Source: Ruegeria arenilitoris
GTDB taxonomy: Bacteria > Pseudomonadota > Alphaproteobacteria > Rhodobacterales > Rhodobacteraceae
Length of the DNA: 64,000 bases
Assembly (NCBI RefSeq): GCF_013031355.1
Contig: NZ_WPZO01000011.1
Coordinates: 81,990-145,989, forward strand
Direction of reading: 5' to 3'
Shown here: positions 8,470-16,881 of the stretch, piece by piece
Numbering within the stretch: position 1 is the stretch's first letter
Layout of the letters: each line of letters begins with the position of its first letter
The notes under the pieces: model-generated
Seen by the model: the letters and a program-made list of their open reading frames with translations, nothing else
Told to the model about the DNA's origin: nothing
The model's database searches: none
Translations under genes and position numbers: made by a program

Positions 8470-9477
8470 CTACTCCATTTCCTTGCGCGCATTGCGCACG
8501 TTCCAGACCAGGATTGGGGTTACCAACAGCATGATCACCATGGCCGAGGCCGAGCCCACGCCCCAGTCGTTGGCGCGAAACAGCTTGTCGTACATGTAAT
8601 TAGCCAGAACCTGGGTCTCCCACTGGCCGTTGGTCATGGCAAAGACGATGTCGAAGACCTTTAGGACCGTGATCGTGATCGTGGTCCAGACGACCAAGAT
8701 TGTGGTCTTGATTTGCGGCACCTTGATCCTGAAAAATATCTGAAACGGATTGGCCCCATCGAGAATGGCGGCCTCAACTGTTTCCTCGGGGATACCCCGC
8801 AGGGCTGCCGAAAGGATCACCATGGCAAATCCGGTTTGAATCCAAACCAAAACAATCATCAGGAAGAAGCTGTTCCAGAAGGGAACCGTCAACCACGTCT
8901 GCGGCTCGGTCCCGCCGAAGAAGATATAAAGCGCGTTCAGGATGCCAATCTGGTCCTGTTCCGCCGGACGGGCATCGTAGACCAGTTTCCAGATCACCGA
9001 GGCCCCGACGAATGAAATCGCCATTGGCATAAAGATCAGCGACTTGGCGAAATTGCCCCAGCGGATGCGGTCGGTCAGCTGCGCAACCAGCAGGCCAAAA
9101 GCGGTGGACATTGCTGGCACCACGATGAGCCAGAACATATTATTGCGCATGGCTTCCCAGAATTTCGGCTCAGCCGCCATCTGGGTGTAATTGTCCAGCC
9201 CGACCCATCTGTACCCGCCGCCGGGCACACGTTCCGTGAGCGACAGTCGCAGTGTCTCAACCACCGGATAGGCCAGGTACAGCCCTAACGCAGCGAGTGC
9301 GGGAAACAAGAACAGCCAGGGCCGGATCATGTTCGCGCGATTGATATTGCGCCCCGCGTTCGGACCACGCGGCGGGAACAGGACCTTGTCCAGAAACTGG
9401 TTCGACAGGTAGAAGTAGCCCACACAACCCGACACACCGATAATGATGGTCAGCAGGCCCTGAAGTGCCGGTGTCAT
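8470..9477 (-). CDS. aglF: Alpha-glucoside ABC transporter permease AglF
   Basis: A 335-residue inner-membrane permease of the MalF type. A first hydrophobic helix (about 4-25) precedes a conserved block, PWLFLFPALAALGLYLAYPV, and four to five further helices. The EAA loop reads EAAILDGANPFQIFFRIKVP. The large MalF periplasmic domain is absent, as usual in alphaproteobacterial sugar permeases. It follows aglE after a 55-bp gap holding a stem-loop and is 3 nt from aglG. Confidence 0.9.
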   Translation of the reverse strand: MTPALQGLLTIIIGVSGCVGYFYLSNQFLDKVLFPPRGPNAGRNINRANMIRPWLFLFPALAALGLYLAYPVVETLRLSLTERVPGGGYRWVGLDNYTQMAAEPKFWEAMRNNMFWLIVVPAMSTAFGLLVAQLTDRIRWGNFAKSLIFMPMAISFVGASVIWKLVYDARPAEQDQIGILNALYIFFGGTEPQTWLTVPFWNSFFLMIVLVWIQTGFAMVILSAALRGIPEETVEAAILDGANPFQIFFRIKVPQIKTTILVVWTTITITVLKVFDIVFAMTNGQWETQVLANYMYDKLFRANDWGVGSASAMVIMLLVTPILVWNVRNARKEME

Positions 9478-9501
9478 GATGCCCTCATCGGTTTGGGAAC
9501 A

Positions 9502-9521
9502 GGGCGGTCGCAGAACCGCCC
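9502..9521 (-). promoter_or_regulatory. Intercistronic stem-loop between aglE and aglF
   Basis: Arms GGGCGGT and ACCGCCC pair perfectly around a 6-nt loop, in the gap between the binding-protein gene and the permease genes. No T-run follows, so full termination is unlikely. Such hairpins commonly protect the upstream binding-protein message or lower downstream expression, giving more AglE than permease. Confidence 0.6.
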
Positions 9522-9532
9522 CGTAGCCTCAC

Positions 9533-10891
9533 TTACTTCGCAGCGTCCCACGAAGATTGGATTTCTCCGGCAACCGTAGCGGCATCCTTCGCGCCCGAAG
9601 AATAGTCGACCATGCCGGTCCAGAACGTCCCTGCGCCGACCGCGCCCGGCATCAGGTCGGACCCGTCAAAACGGAACGTGGTGGCATTGGTCAGAATCTC
9701 GCCCTGCCCCCGCTGGGTGTCGTTGGCGTAATTCTCGGGATTGGCTCCAAGATGCGGTGTCAGGAATCCGTCTTGCGACATCATGATCTCATGCGCAAAG
9801 GGGGTCTTGAGGAACTCCATGAACACTTCGGCCGCCGGGTTCGGGTTGGTGATCGTGAACAATGTGCCTGCCCCCAGAACCGGGGTGCCCAGGTCTTTCT
9901 CGGCAAAGGCCGGGAAATAGAAGAAATCCGCGTCCACGCCCAACTCGGTTCCTTCCGGGAAGTAAGCCGGGATGAATGACGCCTGACGGTGCATCATGCA
10001 GGCAGGCGGGCTGTCAAACAGACCCTTGGGGCTGTCGCGAAAATCAATCGCGGCGGTGTCATCGGCATCACCCACAACATAGTCATCATTGCGGGTAAAG
10101 CTGCCGTACTCCTCGATCACCTCGATCACGCGCGGGTCGTCGAACTTCATCTCATTCGACACCCATTGGTCGTAGACTTCAGGCGGCTGCGTGCGCAGCA
10201 TCAGGTCCTCAACCCAGTCGGTCGCAGGCCAGCCCGTTGCACCACCGGACGCAAGACCCACACACAGCGGTGTCTCGCCATCCTCGACCATCTGATCCAT
10301 CAGAGCCTTGAACTCTTCCATGGTCTGCGGGACTTCATAACCAAAGTCCTCAAAGTTTTCCGGCACATACCAGACCAGCGACTTGACGTTAACATTGAAG
10401 AAGAAACCGTAGAAATCCTTGGCCCCCTCGGCATTTTCAAAGGTACCCAGATCGACCCAGGACTGACCGGCCGCAAAATTGTCCTTGATCCAGTCCGCAG
10501 ACCCTTCGGCAAGCGGTGTCAGATACCCGTTCTTGGCCATATTCGCCGCAAGACCCGGCTGTGGAAAAACCGTCAGATTTGGCGCCGAACCAGCGGCAGC
10601 GTCGATCAGAATTTGCTGTTCCAATGAATCCGAGCCGACATAACTGGAATTCGCTCCGGTTGCCTGATCAAAATAGGCAACGAGATTTTCGAACGACTTT
10701 CCTTCCCCCGCAAGCCACGGCCCGAATATGGTCAGATCCTGACCACTCAGATCATGGGCGTCGGCAAAGGCCTGAAAACCGTCCCAGTCAAACCCGCCTT
10801 CGCCGACAGGGTGAATCAACTCACCCTGCGCCTGGGCCACCCCAGCCACCAAAGCAAATGTGGCCGCACCTGCATAAAGCGCGTTTCTCAT
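9533..10891 (-). CDS. aglE: Alpha-glucoside-binding periplasmic protein AglE
   Basis: A 452-residue solute-binding protein when started at ATG 10891, which has GGGAGG 8 nt upstream and a clear signal peptide (MRNALYAGAATFALVAGVAQ, cleavage after AQA near residue 22). The open frame extends upstream to 11131, but that part crosses the operator region and lacks a signal. The mature protein has family 1 sugar-binding features (TVFPQPGLAANMAKNGYL, PLCVGLASGGATGWPATDWV). It delivers alpha-glucosides to AglFG. It is the first gene of the operon, with a LacI-type operator 45 bp upstream of its start. Confidence 0.92.
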   Translation of the reverse strand: MRNALYAGAATFALVAGVAQAQGELIHPVGEGGFDWDGFQAFADAHDLSGQDLTIFGPWLAGEGKSFENLVAYFDQATGANSSYVGSDSLEQQILIDAAAGSAPNLTVFPQPGLAANMAKNGYLTPLAEGSADWIKDNFAAGQSWVDLGTFENAEGAKDFYGFFFNVNVKSLVWYVPENFEDFGYEVPQTMEEFKALMDQMVEDGETPLCVGLASGGATGWPATDWVEDLMLRTQPPEVYDQWVSNEMKFDDPRVIEVIEEYGSFTRNDDYVVGDADDTAAIDFRDSPKGLFDSPPACMMHRQASFIPAYFPEGTELGVDADFFYFPAFAEKDLGTPVLGAGTLFTITNPNPAAEVFMEFLKTPFAHEIMMSQDGFLTPHLGANPENYANDTQRGQGEILTNATTFRFDGSDLMPGAVGAGTFWTGMVDYSSGAKDAATVAGEIQSSWDAAK

Positions 10892-10934
10892 GAATTTTCC
10901 TCCCAACAATTCCTTGCGCCGCAGAGACTCAGTT

Positions 10935-10950
10935 CTCAAAGCGCTTTGGT
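10935..10950. promoter_or_regulatory. LacI-type operator upstream of aglE
   Basis: Contains the perfect palindrome CAAAGCGCTTTG (10937-10948) with a central CG, typical of LacI/GalR operators. It lies just upstream of the aglE start and shares the AAAGCGCTTT core with the site at 11078-11093, supporting a common regulator, AglR. Confidence 0.75.
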
Positions 10951-11077
10951 TTTGCAGTTTATCCGCTAACATCCATCGCCTGTCAATATCCACGTTGAAA
11001 ACTTGGAGGTTACGGAAGTTCGACAAAATAGGTTGACGGATTGAGTATTTGTCCGCAAAACGGAAAAGTCTGAAAAC

Positions 11078-11093
11078 TTGAAAGCGCTTTGAA
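11078..11093. promoter_or_regulatory. LacI-type operator adjacent to aglR start
   Basis: TTGAAAGCGCTTTGAA, with the palindromic core AAAGCGCTTT (11081-11090), ends 7 bp before the aglR start codon. AglR bound here would repress its own gene. Together with the aglE-proximal copy, 144 bp away, it could form a repression loop across the divergent promoter region. Confidence 0.75.
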
Positions 11094-11099
11094 CCCATC

Positions 11100-12131
11100 A
11101 TGAACCTAAAGCAGCTCTCGGAAATTCTCACCCTTTCGCAAACGACGGTCAGCCGTGCGCTGAACGGCTACCCCGAAGTGAGCGAGGAAACCCGGATGCG
11201 CGTGCAGGCTGCTGCCGCCAAGCATGGCTATCGCCCAAACAGCCGGGCCAAAGGACTGGCGACGGGCAAATCCATGGTAATCGGCCACGTGATTCCCAGC
11301 TCATCTCAACACGAGATGGTAAATCCGATCTTCGGTGACTTCGTTGCCGGTGCTGCACGAACATACGCCACGCACGGCTATGACATGATGTTCACGACGG
11401 CCGATGACACCTCGCTCGAAGGAACTTATCGCAGCCTGTTTCAACGCGGAGCCGTGGATGGCGTCGTTTTGCAAGGCCCCAAGGTCAACGAGCCGCGCAT
11501 CGACCTCCTGAACCAGATGGCGGTGCCGTTTATCGTACACGGGCGTTCGACCGGGGCAGACGCAGAATATGACTGGATTGATGTGAACAACAAAAGCTCG
11601 TTCCAGCGCGCCACGCAGTTTCTGATCGATTTAGGGCATTGCCGGATTGCCCTGATCAACGGGCTTGAGGATATGGATTTCGCGCAGCGCCGCCGCGCCG
11701 GGTACCTTCAGGCACTGGAACAGGCGGGTTTGATACCGGACCCGCAACTAATGCGCAGTGCCGAGATGACCGAAGTCTACGGGCATCGCGAAACCCGCAA
11801 TATGCTACAGCTGGATGATCCGCCGACTGCCATTCTGGCGTCCTCGATGATTTCGGCGATTGGCGTGAGACGGGCATTGGACGAGGCAGGGCTTCGGATC
11901 GGGCGGGATGTCTCGGTCATTGCGCATGACGATGACCTCTCTTACCTAAAGAACGGGCAGGATGTACCAATTTTCACTGCAACGCGATCCTCTGTCCGAC
12001 ATGCGGGCGAGCTGGCTGCCGAGATGTTGATCGAGCGGATCAAATCGCCCAAGGACCCGGTCAAAACCAAATTGCTTGAAGCGGAACTGGTTGTCGGCAA
12101 ATCAACTGGCCCTGCGCCCAACAGGACTTGA
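11100..12131 (+). CDS. aglR: LacI-family regulator AglR
   Basis: A 343-residue LacI/GalR regulator. The N-terminal helix-turn-helix reads NLKQLSEILTLSQTTVSRAL with the hinge helix region YRPNSRAKGLATGKS (about residues 46-60), followed by a periplasmic-binding-protein-like sugar-sensing domain. It is divergent from aglE and matches the aglR position in rhizobial agl clusters. Two AAAGCGCTTT palindromes lie in the shared promoter. It is co-transcribed with the GH1 gene, whose start is 2 nt after the aglR stop. It probably represses uptake genes without alpha-glucosides. Confidence 0.9.
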   Translation: MNLKQLSEILTLSQTTVSRALNGYPEVSEETRMRVQAAAAKHGYRPNSRAKGLATGKSMVIGHVIPSSSQHEMVNPIFGDFVAGAARTYATHGYDMMFTTADDTSLEGTYRSLFQRGAVDGVVLQGPKVNEPRIDLLNQMAVPFIVHGRSTGADAEYDWIDVNNKSSFQRATQFLIDLGHCRIALINGLEDMDFAQRRRAGYLQALEQAGLIPDPQLMRSAEMTEVYGHRETRNMLQLDDPPTAILASSMISAIGVRRALDEAGLRIGRDVSVIAHDDDLSYLKNGQDVPIFTATRSSVRHAGELAAEMLIERIKSPKDPVKTKLLEAELVVGKSTGPAPNRT

Positions 12132-12133
12132 CG

Positions 12134-13438
12134 ATGAAGTTTAAACGCAGCGACTTTCCGTCAGATTTTCTCTTTGGCGTTGCCACCTCGGCCTATCAGA
12201 TCGAAGGTCACGCCCAAGGTGGCGCCGGTTCGACCCATTGGGATACGTTTGCAGCGACTCCGGGTAATGTGGTGCGTGGGGAAAACGGCGATCTGGCCTG
12301 TGATCACCTGAACCGGTTTGAACAGGATCTCGATCTTGTGCGCGACGCGGGGTTTGATTGCTATCGTTTCTCGACCAGTTGGGCGCGCGTGATGCCCGAA
12401 GGGCGTGGGCCGGTCAATCAAGCTGGCCTGGACTTTTACGACCGCCTTGCCGACGCGTTAATGGAACGTGGCATCCGCCCCTGCGCGACGCTTTATCACT
12501 GGGAACTACCATCAGCTCTGGCTGATCTGGGCGGTTGGCGCAACCGGGATATCGCCGGTTGGTTTGCCGATTTCACCGAGGTCATCATGGGCCGGATCGG
12601 CGATCGAATGTACAGCGTTGCCCCGATCAATGAGCCGTGGTGTGTCAGTTGGCTTAGCCATTTCGAGGGGCACCACGCCCCCGGACTGCGGGATATACGC
12701 GCCACGGCTCGCGCCATGCATCACGTCATGCTGGCACATGGCCGCGCCATTCAGGCGATGCGAAGCTTGGGGATGTCTAATCTGGGCGGTGTTTTCAATC
12801 TGGAATGGGCCGAACCCGCCGATGACAGTCCGGAGGCACGGAAGGCGGCTGATCTGTACGATGGGATCTACAACCGGTTTTTCCTTGGTGGCGTGTTTAA
12901 GAGAGCCTATCCTGAGAATGTGTTGAAGGGGTTAGAACCCTACCTTCCCTCAGGTTGGCAAGAGGATTTCGACGTCATCGGTGCTCCTGTCGATTGGTGC
13001 GGGCTGAACTATTATACCCGCAAACTCATCGCCCCTGCGGACACAGCCTGGCCCGGACTGACCGACGTCCCGGGCCCCTTGCCCAAAACACAAATGGGAT
13101 GGGAAATCGACCCAGCCGCTTTAAGTCGGTTCCTGATCCGAACGGCGCGCGAGTATACCGGGGACTTGCCGATCTACGTAACCGAAAACGGCATGGCCAG
13201 CCCTGAGCGCAAACAAGACGATGATCGCATCGCGTATCTGGACCAGCACTTTTCCGCAGTTCAGGTAGCCCTGAACCAAGATGTGCCAGTCAGGGGGTAC
13301 TTTGTCTGGTCCCTGTTGGACAATTACGAATGGGCGCTGGGGTATGAAAAACGCTTCGGACTGGTTGACGTTGATTTCGATACGATGAAACGCACCCCGA
13401 AAGCCTCTTATTTCGCCTTAAAAGAGGCGCTGGCTTAA
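12134..13438 (+). CDS. GH1 beta-glucosidase
   Basis: A 434-residue family GH1 enzyme, starting at ATG 12134; a TTG at 12128 inside the aglR stop region is less likely. The hallmark FPSDFLFGVATSAYQIEG opens the TIM barrel. The acid/base is Glu167 in INEP and the nucleophile is Glu351 in TENG, so the enzyme should be active. There is no signal peptide. It is coupled to aglR, not to the uptake operon, which is unusual: the operon imports alpha-glucosides while GH1 enzymes normally split beta-glucosides. It may widen the range of disaccharides used after import. Confidence 0.92.
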   Translation: MKFKRSDFPSDFLFGVATSAYQIEGHAQGGAGSTHWDTFAATPGNVVRGENGDLACDHLNRFEQDLDLVRDAGFDCYRFSTSWARVMPEGRGPVNQAGLDFYDRLADALMERGIRPCATLYHWELPSALADLGGWRNRDIAGWFADFTEVIMGRIGDRMYSVAPINEPWCVSWLSHFEGHHAPGLRDIRATARAMHHVMLAHGRAIQAMRSLGMSNLGGVFNLEWAEPADDSPEARKAADLYDGIYNRFFLGGVFKRAYPENVLKGLEPYLPSGWQEDFDVIGAPVDWCGLNYYTRKLIAPADTAWPGLTDVPGPLPKTQMGWEIDPAALSRFLIRTAREYTGDLPIYVTENGMASPERKQDDDRIAYLDQHFSAVQVALNQDVPVRGYFVWSLLDNYEWALGYEKRFGLVDVDFDTMKRTPKASYFALKEALA

Positions 13439-13477
13439 GGCTGACTTCTATCAAAAGACCCTAAAGGAAGTTGCATC

Positions 13478-13644
13478 GGGATCTGTTGCAAAGTTTTGAC
13501 CCTTGCCGCGCATGGATGTAGCCAGCGCATGATCCAATTCATTGGTTGGCTGAAAGCCGATTCATGAATTCGTTTAAAGGCGCACGACACCCGAAGGACG
13601 TGATCTTCTGTGTCCGGTACGGGGTTTTGTACCGGGACCTATAG
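13478..13644 (+). pseudogene. IS6-family insertion sequence 5' fragment
   Basis: GATCTGTTGCAAAGTTTTGA near 13480-13500 resembles the left terminal repeat of IS6-family elements (GGxTCTGTTGCAAA). At 13564-13644 a 26-codon frame reads MNSFKGARHPKDVIFCVRYG then VLYRDL and stop, matching the IS6 transposase N-terminus (FKGRHFPKDVILxxVRWYxRYxLSYRDL). The rest is missing and the next sequence is an IS5-type remnant, so one element was truncated by later insertion or deletion. Confidence 0.65.
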
Positions 13645-13681
13645 GCGTTCTGTCGCAAACTCCTGAACTTCAGGAGGCGTG

Positions 13682-14117
13682 ATGAGCAACTTGTTCTGAC
13701 TGACCGACAAACAGGGCGTGTTTGCCGGATCATGGAAGGGTTGGCCGCCGAGCATTTCGATTATCAGGCGATCATGATCGACGCTACTTATCTGAAAGCA
13801 CATCGCACGACTTCAAGCCTGTGGCTGAAAAAGGGGCGCACGGACGCTTATTGGCGCACCAAAGGCGAAATGAACACCAAGTTGCACGCTGCCACCGAGG
13901 CCAATGGCCGCCCAAAAGCTTCTTCATGATCGCTGGACAGGTCAGCAACTACACACGTGCCAAAGCACTGCAGACTAGCCTGCCTGCCGTCGAAAAGATG
14001 ATCACAGATCGCGGATATTATGCAGACTGGCTTAGGGAAGCGTTGAAATACAGAGAGTTAGGGCCCTGCATCGCAGGTAGAAAGTCATGTGACGAGCCGA
14101 TCCGCTGCGACAGGTAA
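13682..14117 (+). pseudogene. IS5-family transposase remnant with stop and frameshift
   Basis: The frame opens with MSNLF, a TGA where TGG is expected, then LTDKQG, the canonical MSNLFWLTD start of one IS5 subgroup. Much of the N-terminal third is deleted. The next segment, DYQAIMIDATYLKAHRT and EMNTKLHAATEANGRP, carries the DDE core context. After a frameshift near 13922 it continues with FFMIAGQVSNYTRAKAL, TDRGYYADWLREALKYREL and CIAGRKSCDEPIRCDR, then stops short of the C-terminus. It is clearly non-functional. Downstream to 14372 I see only the promoter region of the next operon. Confidence 0.8.
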
Positions 14118-14372
14118 CCTGAGGTCTTCCTTTCCACCATCGACGTTATCTCTTGGCTCTGGAAATCAACGAACCCGGAACCTCATTGACTGAGGGAAAT
14201 TCATGTTAATGCTCTTATTATTAAATTGAAATAATCCAACTCTGTGCGAATACTCTGCCTTACGTTCGCTGGACGGCTGGGAAAACCCCTTCTCTATCAA
14301 AATCTGACAACGGTCCCCACCCTTTGGGAGGCCGCAGGGTTCGGTCATGTGTTCCGACGAGGAGAATAGCAA

Positions 14373-15254
14373 ATGTCAAATGTCAGATCAGCAGATCAGA
14401 CGGCTAGATACACCACTGCCGAACTGTTCGATGTGCAGACGTACCCGCTGGATCAGGCGGACAGTCCTCAATATGGCGCCATGGTCAGAGAAGCGATTGA
14501 GGGTCTCACTTCGGACAACTGCGCTCAGCTCGAAAATTTCATCCGACCGGACATACTGGCAGCCATGCAGCAAGAGGCGGATGAACTATCGAAAGAGGCC
14601 GTGTTTCACCAAGCCAATCTGAATCCCTATTTCACGGATGCACCCGAAGGTACGCCTGCCGATCACCCGCTGAACCGGTTTTCGCCGCGGCGTCACGGCA
14701 TGGTGCGCGGTGACAGGTTTGCCCGGGATGGTGTTATCTGGTCGGTGTTTCAGAACCGCGATCTGTGCCGGTTCGTGGCGCAGGCGCTGGGGTACGAACA
14801 GCTGCATACCTATCGCGACCCCTATGCCTGCACCAATGTGAACGTGCAGCCCGAGGGGTGCGAGTTCGCCTGGCATTTCGACAACAACGAATTCACAGTG
14901 TCGTTCGGTCTGAAACAGACCGACGAGGGCGGCGAGTTCGAATACGTCCCCAATCTGCGCAGCCGCGACGATGAAAATTACGATGCCGTTCAGAAGGTGC
15001 TGGACGGTGATCGCACCAACCTGCGCAGCTTGAAGCTGCGCCCGGGCGATCTGCAACTGTTCCGTGGCGGCTATACCTTGCATCGGGTGACCGCACCCAA
15101 AGGCGGTGAGCGGCAGAGCCTGCTGCTGAGCTATGTCACCGAACCCGACGACATCACCACATCGGACAAGGCGATCCGGATCTGGGGAGAGGCCCATCCG
15201 GACCATTATGCACGTGACTGCCAACTGGCGGGCGCAGTGTCAGAGACACCTTAA
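14373..15254 (+). CDS. Fe(II)/2-oxoglutarate-dependent oxygenase, BesD/HalD-like fold
   Basis: A 293-residue non-heme iron oxygenase. The iron ligands are readable: His168 and Asp170 in WHFDNNEFTV, and His237 in TLHRVTAP, with Arg247 in ERQSLLLSY for 2-oxoglutarate. The DEGGEFEYVPNLRSRDDENY block resembles the BesD/HalD amino-acid halogenase family, but those have Gly in place of the carboxylate. Asp170 is retained, so hydroxylation rather than halogenation is expected. It is the first gene of an operon with a peptide-type ABC importer and methylamine-type demethylases, so an amino acid or betaine substrate is likely. GAGGAGAA lies just upstream of the start. Confidence 0.8.
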   Translation: MSNVRSADQTARYTTAELFDVQTYPLDQADSPQYGAMVREAIEGLTSDNCAQLENFIRPDILAAMQQEADELSKEAVFHQANLNPYFTDAPEGTPADHPLNRFSPRRHGMVRGDRFARDGVIWSVFQNRDLCRFVAQALGYEQLHTYRDPYACTNVNVQPEGCEFAWHFDNNEFTVSFGLKQTDEGGEFEYVPNLRSRDDENYDAVQKVLDGDRTNLRSLKLRPGDLQLFRGGYTLHRVTAPKGGERQSLLLSYVTEPDDITTSDKAIRIWGEAHPDHYARDCQLAGAVSETP

Positions 15255-15266
15255 AGGGAGGTAAAA

Positions 15267-16820
15267 ATGAACACATTCGGATCAAACCTGCGCATTGGCC
15301 GCCGCGGTTTCCTTGCCGGGTCGGCAGCGTTGGTTGGGCTGTCTCAGATGCCCCGGGCCGCGCAGGCGCAACCCCAAAAGGGCGGAACGTTCCGCCTGTC
15401 GGTCAATCAGGGCGGCACCAGCGACACGCTGAACCCGGCCGAGGCCAGCGGTTCGCAGCAAATCATGGTCGGCTGGGCGCTCCGCAACAACCTCACCGAG
15501 ATCGGATCTGACAACAAGCTGAAGCCAGAATTGGCGGTCAGCTGGGCGTCGGATGATGCACAAACATGGGTCTTCAAGCTGCGTCCGGGCGTGACCTTCC
15601 ACAACGGCAAATCCCTGACGCCCGACGATGTGATTGCCTCGTTGAACCTTCACCGGGGCGAGGACTCGACCTCGGGTGCGAAATCCTTGTTGGCTGGTGT
15701 CGACACCCTTGCCGCCGAGGGCGAAGATACAGTGGTGATCACCCTGTCGGCACCCAATGCCGATTTCCCCTTCATCTTGTCGGATTACCACTTCCAGATC
15801 ATGCCCGTAGGCAATGACGGTGCGTTGGATATGTCGGGCACCGGGACCGGCGGCTATATCCTGGAAAGCTGGAAACCGGGTGTGAAAACTGTGCTCAAGC
15901 GCAATCCGGATTACTGGAAAGAGGGCGCGGCTCATTTCGATGAGGTTGAGCTGCTGCTGATCTCGGACAGCAGCGCGGCCACCACGGCGCTGGTCACTGG
16001 CGAAATCGACGCGGTTCAGTCTGCGGAATACAAGACCCTCAGCCTGCTGGGTCGCGACAAGAATGTCGAGATCGAGTCGATCTCGGGAGGGTTCCATCCG
16101 GTCTTTGCAATGCAAAGCGGGCAAACGCCGTTCAACGACAACAATGTGCGACTGGCGCTGAAATACGGGGTCGACCGAGAGGCGCTGGTGAAACAGGTGC
16201 TGCGCGGCCATGGCACCGTGGCCAATGACCACCCCGTCGCGCCCTCAATGCCATTCTATGACGCGTCACTAGAGCAGCGCGCCTATGATCCGGACAAGGC
16301 CAAATTCCACCTGAAAGAGGCCGGTCTGGACAGCCTGACCGTCCCGCTCAGCGTATCGGACTCGCTGTTTGCCGGGGCGGTGGATGCGGTCACGCTGTAC
16401 CGTGAACATGCCGCGCCTGCCGGGATCGACGTACAGGTGGTGCGAGAGCCGGGCGATGGCTACTGGTCCGATGTCTGGATGAAGAAACCCTTCTTTACCA
16501 GTTCCTGGGGCGCGCGGCCGGTGCCGGACATGATCTTTGCCACCGCCTATTCGAAAGGCGGCGACTGGAACGAAAGCCAGTTCAGCAACGACAGCTTCCA
16601 GCAGTTGATGCTGGCGGCCCGATCCGAGCTGGACGAAGCCAAGCGCACGCAGATGTATGGCGACATGCAGGCTATTCTGCGCGACGAGGGCGGCTCGGTT
16701 ATCCCGTTCTTCCGCAATTTCGTCTACGCCCGCCGCGCCGATGTGCAGCATGGCGAGGACGTGGCTTCGAACTGGTCTCTGGATGGCTACAAGGCCATCG
16801 AGCGCTGGTGGAAGTCCTGA
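15267..16820 (+). CDS. Family 5 extracellular solute-binding protein (Dpp/Opp type)
   Basis: A 517-residue binding protein of a peptide/nickel-type ABC importer. The N-terminus has a twin-arginine signal, RRGFLAGSAALVGL, with AQA cleavage near residue 35, so it is probably exported folded. Family 5 features include LKPELAVSWASDDAQTWVFK, LRPGVTFHNGKSLTPDDV and the C-terminal PFFRNFVYA. GGGAGG precedes the start and the gene is 12 nt after the oxygenase stop. Family 5 proteins bind peptides but also opines, betaines and other amines; the downstream demethylases suggest an N-methylated ligand. Confidence 0.88.
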   Translation: MNTFGSNLRIGRRGFLAGSAALVGLSQMPRAAQAQPQKGGTFRLSVNQGGTSDTLNPAEASGSQQIMVGWALRNNLTEIGSDNKLKPELAVSWASDDAQTWVFKLRPGVTFHNGKSLTPDDVIASLNLHRGEDSTSGAKSLLAGVDTLAAEGEDTVVITLSAPNADFPFILSDYHFQIMPVGNDGALDMSGTGTGGYILESWKPGVKTVLKRNPDYWKEGAAHFDEVELLLISDSSAATTALVTGEIDAVQSAEYKTLSLLGRDKNVEIESISGGFHPVFAMQSGQTPFNDNNVRLALKYGVDREALVKQVLRGHGTVANDHPVAPSMPFYDASLEQRAYDPDKAKFHLKEAGLDSLTVPLSVSDSLFAGAVDAVTLYREHAAPAGIDVQVVREPGDGYWSDVWMKKPFFTSSWGARPVPDMIFATAYSKGGDWNESQFSNDSFQQLMLAARSELDEAKRTQMYGDMQAILRDEGGSVIPFFRNFVYARRADVQHGEDVASNWSLDGYKAIERWWKS

Positions 16821-16881
16821 CCAATGGTCCGGCGGGGCAACAACCCCGCCGAGCTTCCTGACCTCGATTCAGAGTACGCCC

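Noticed and set aside
10892..11131. N-terminal extension of aglE
   Set aside because: It runs over both operators and the aglR start, and hides the signal peptide that begins at 10891.
14373..15254. Halogenase
   Set aside because: The iron-binding aspartate is present (HFD), which argues against halide binding.
16657..16881. N-terminal extension of the DppB-type permease
   Set aside because: Overlaps the binding-protein gene in another frame; the conserved permease start is at 16882.
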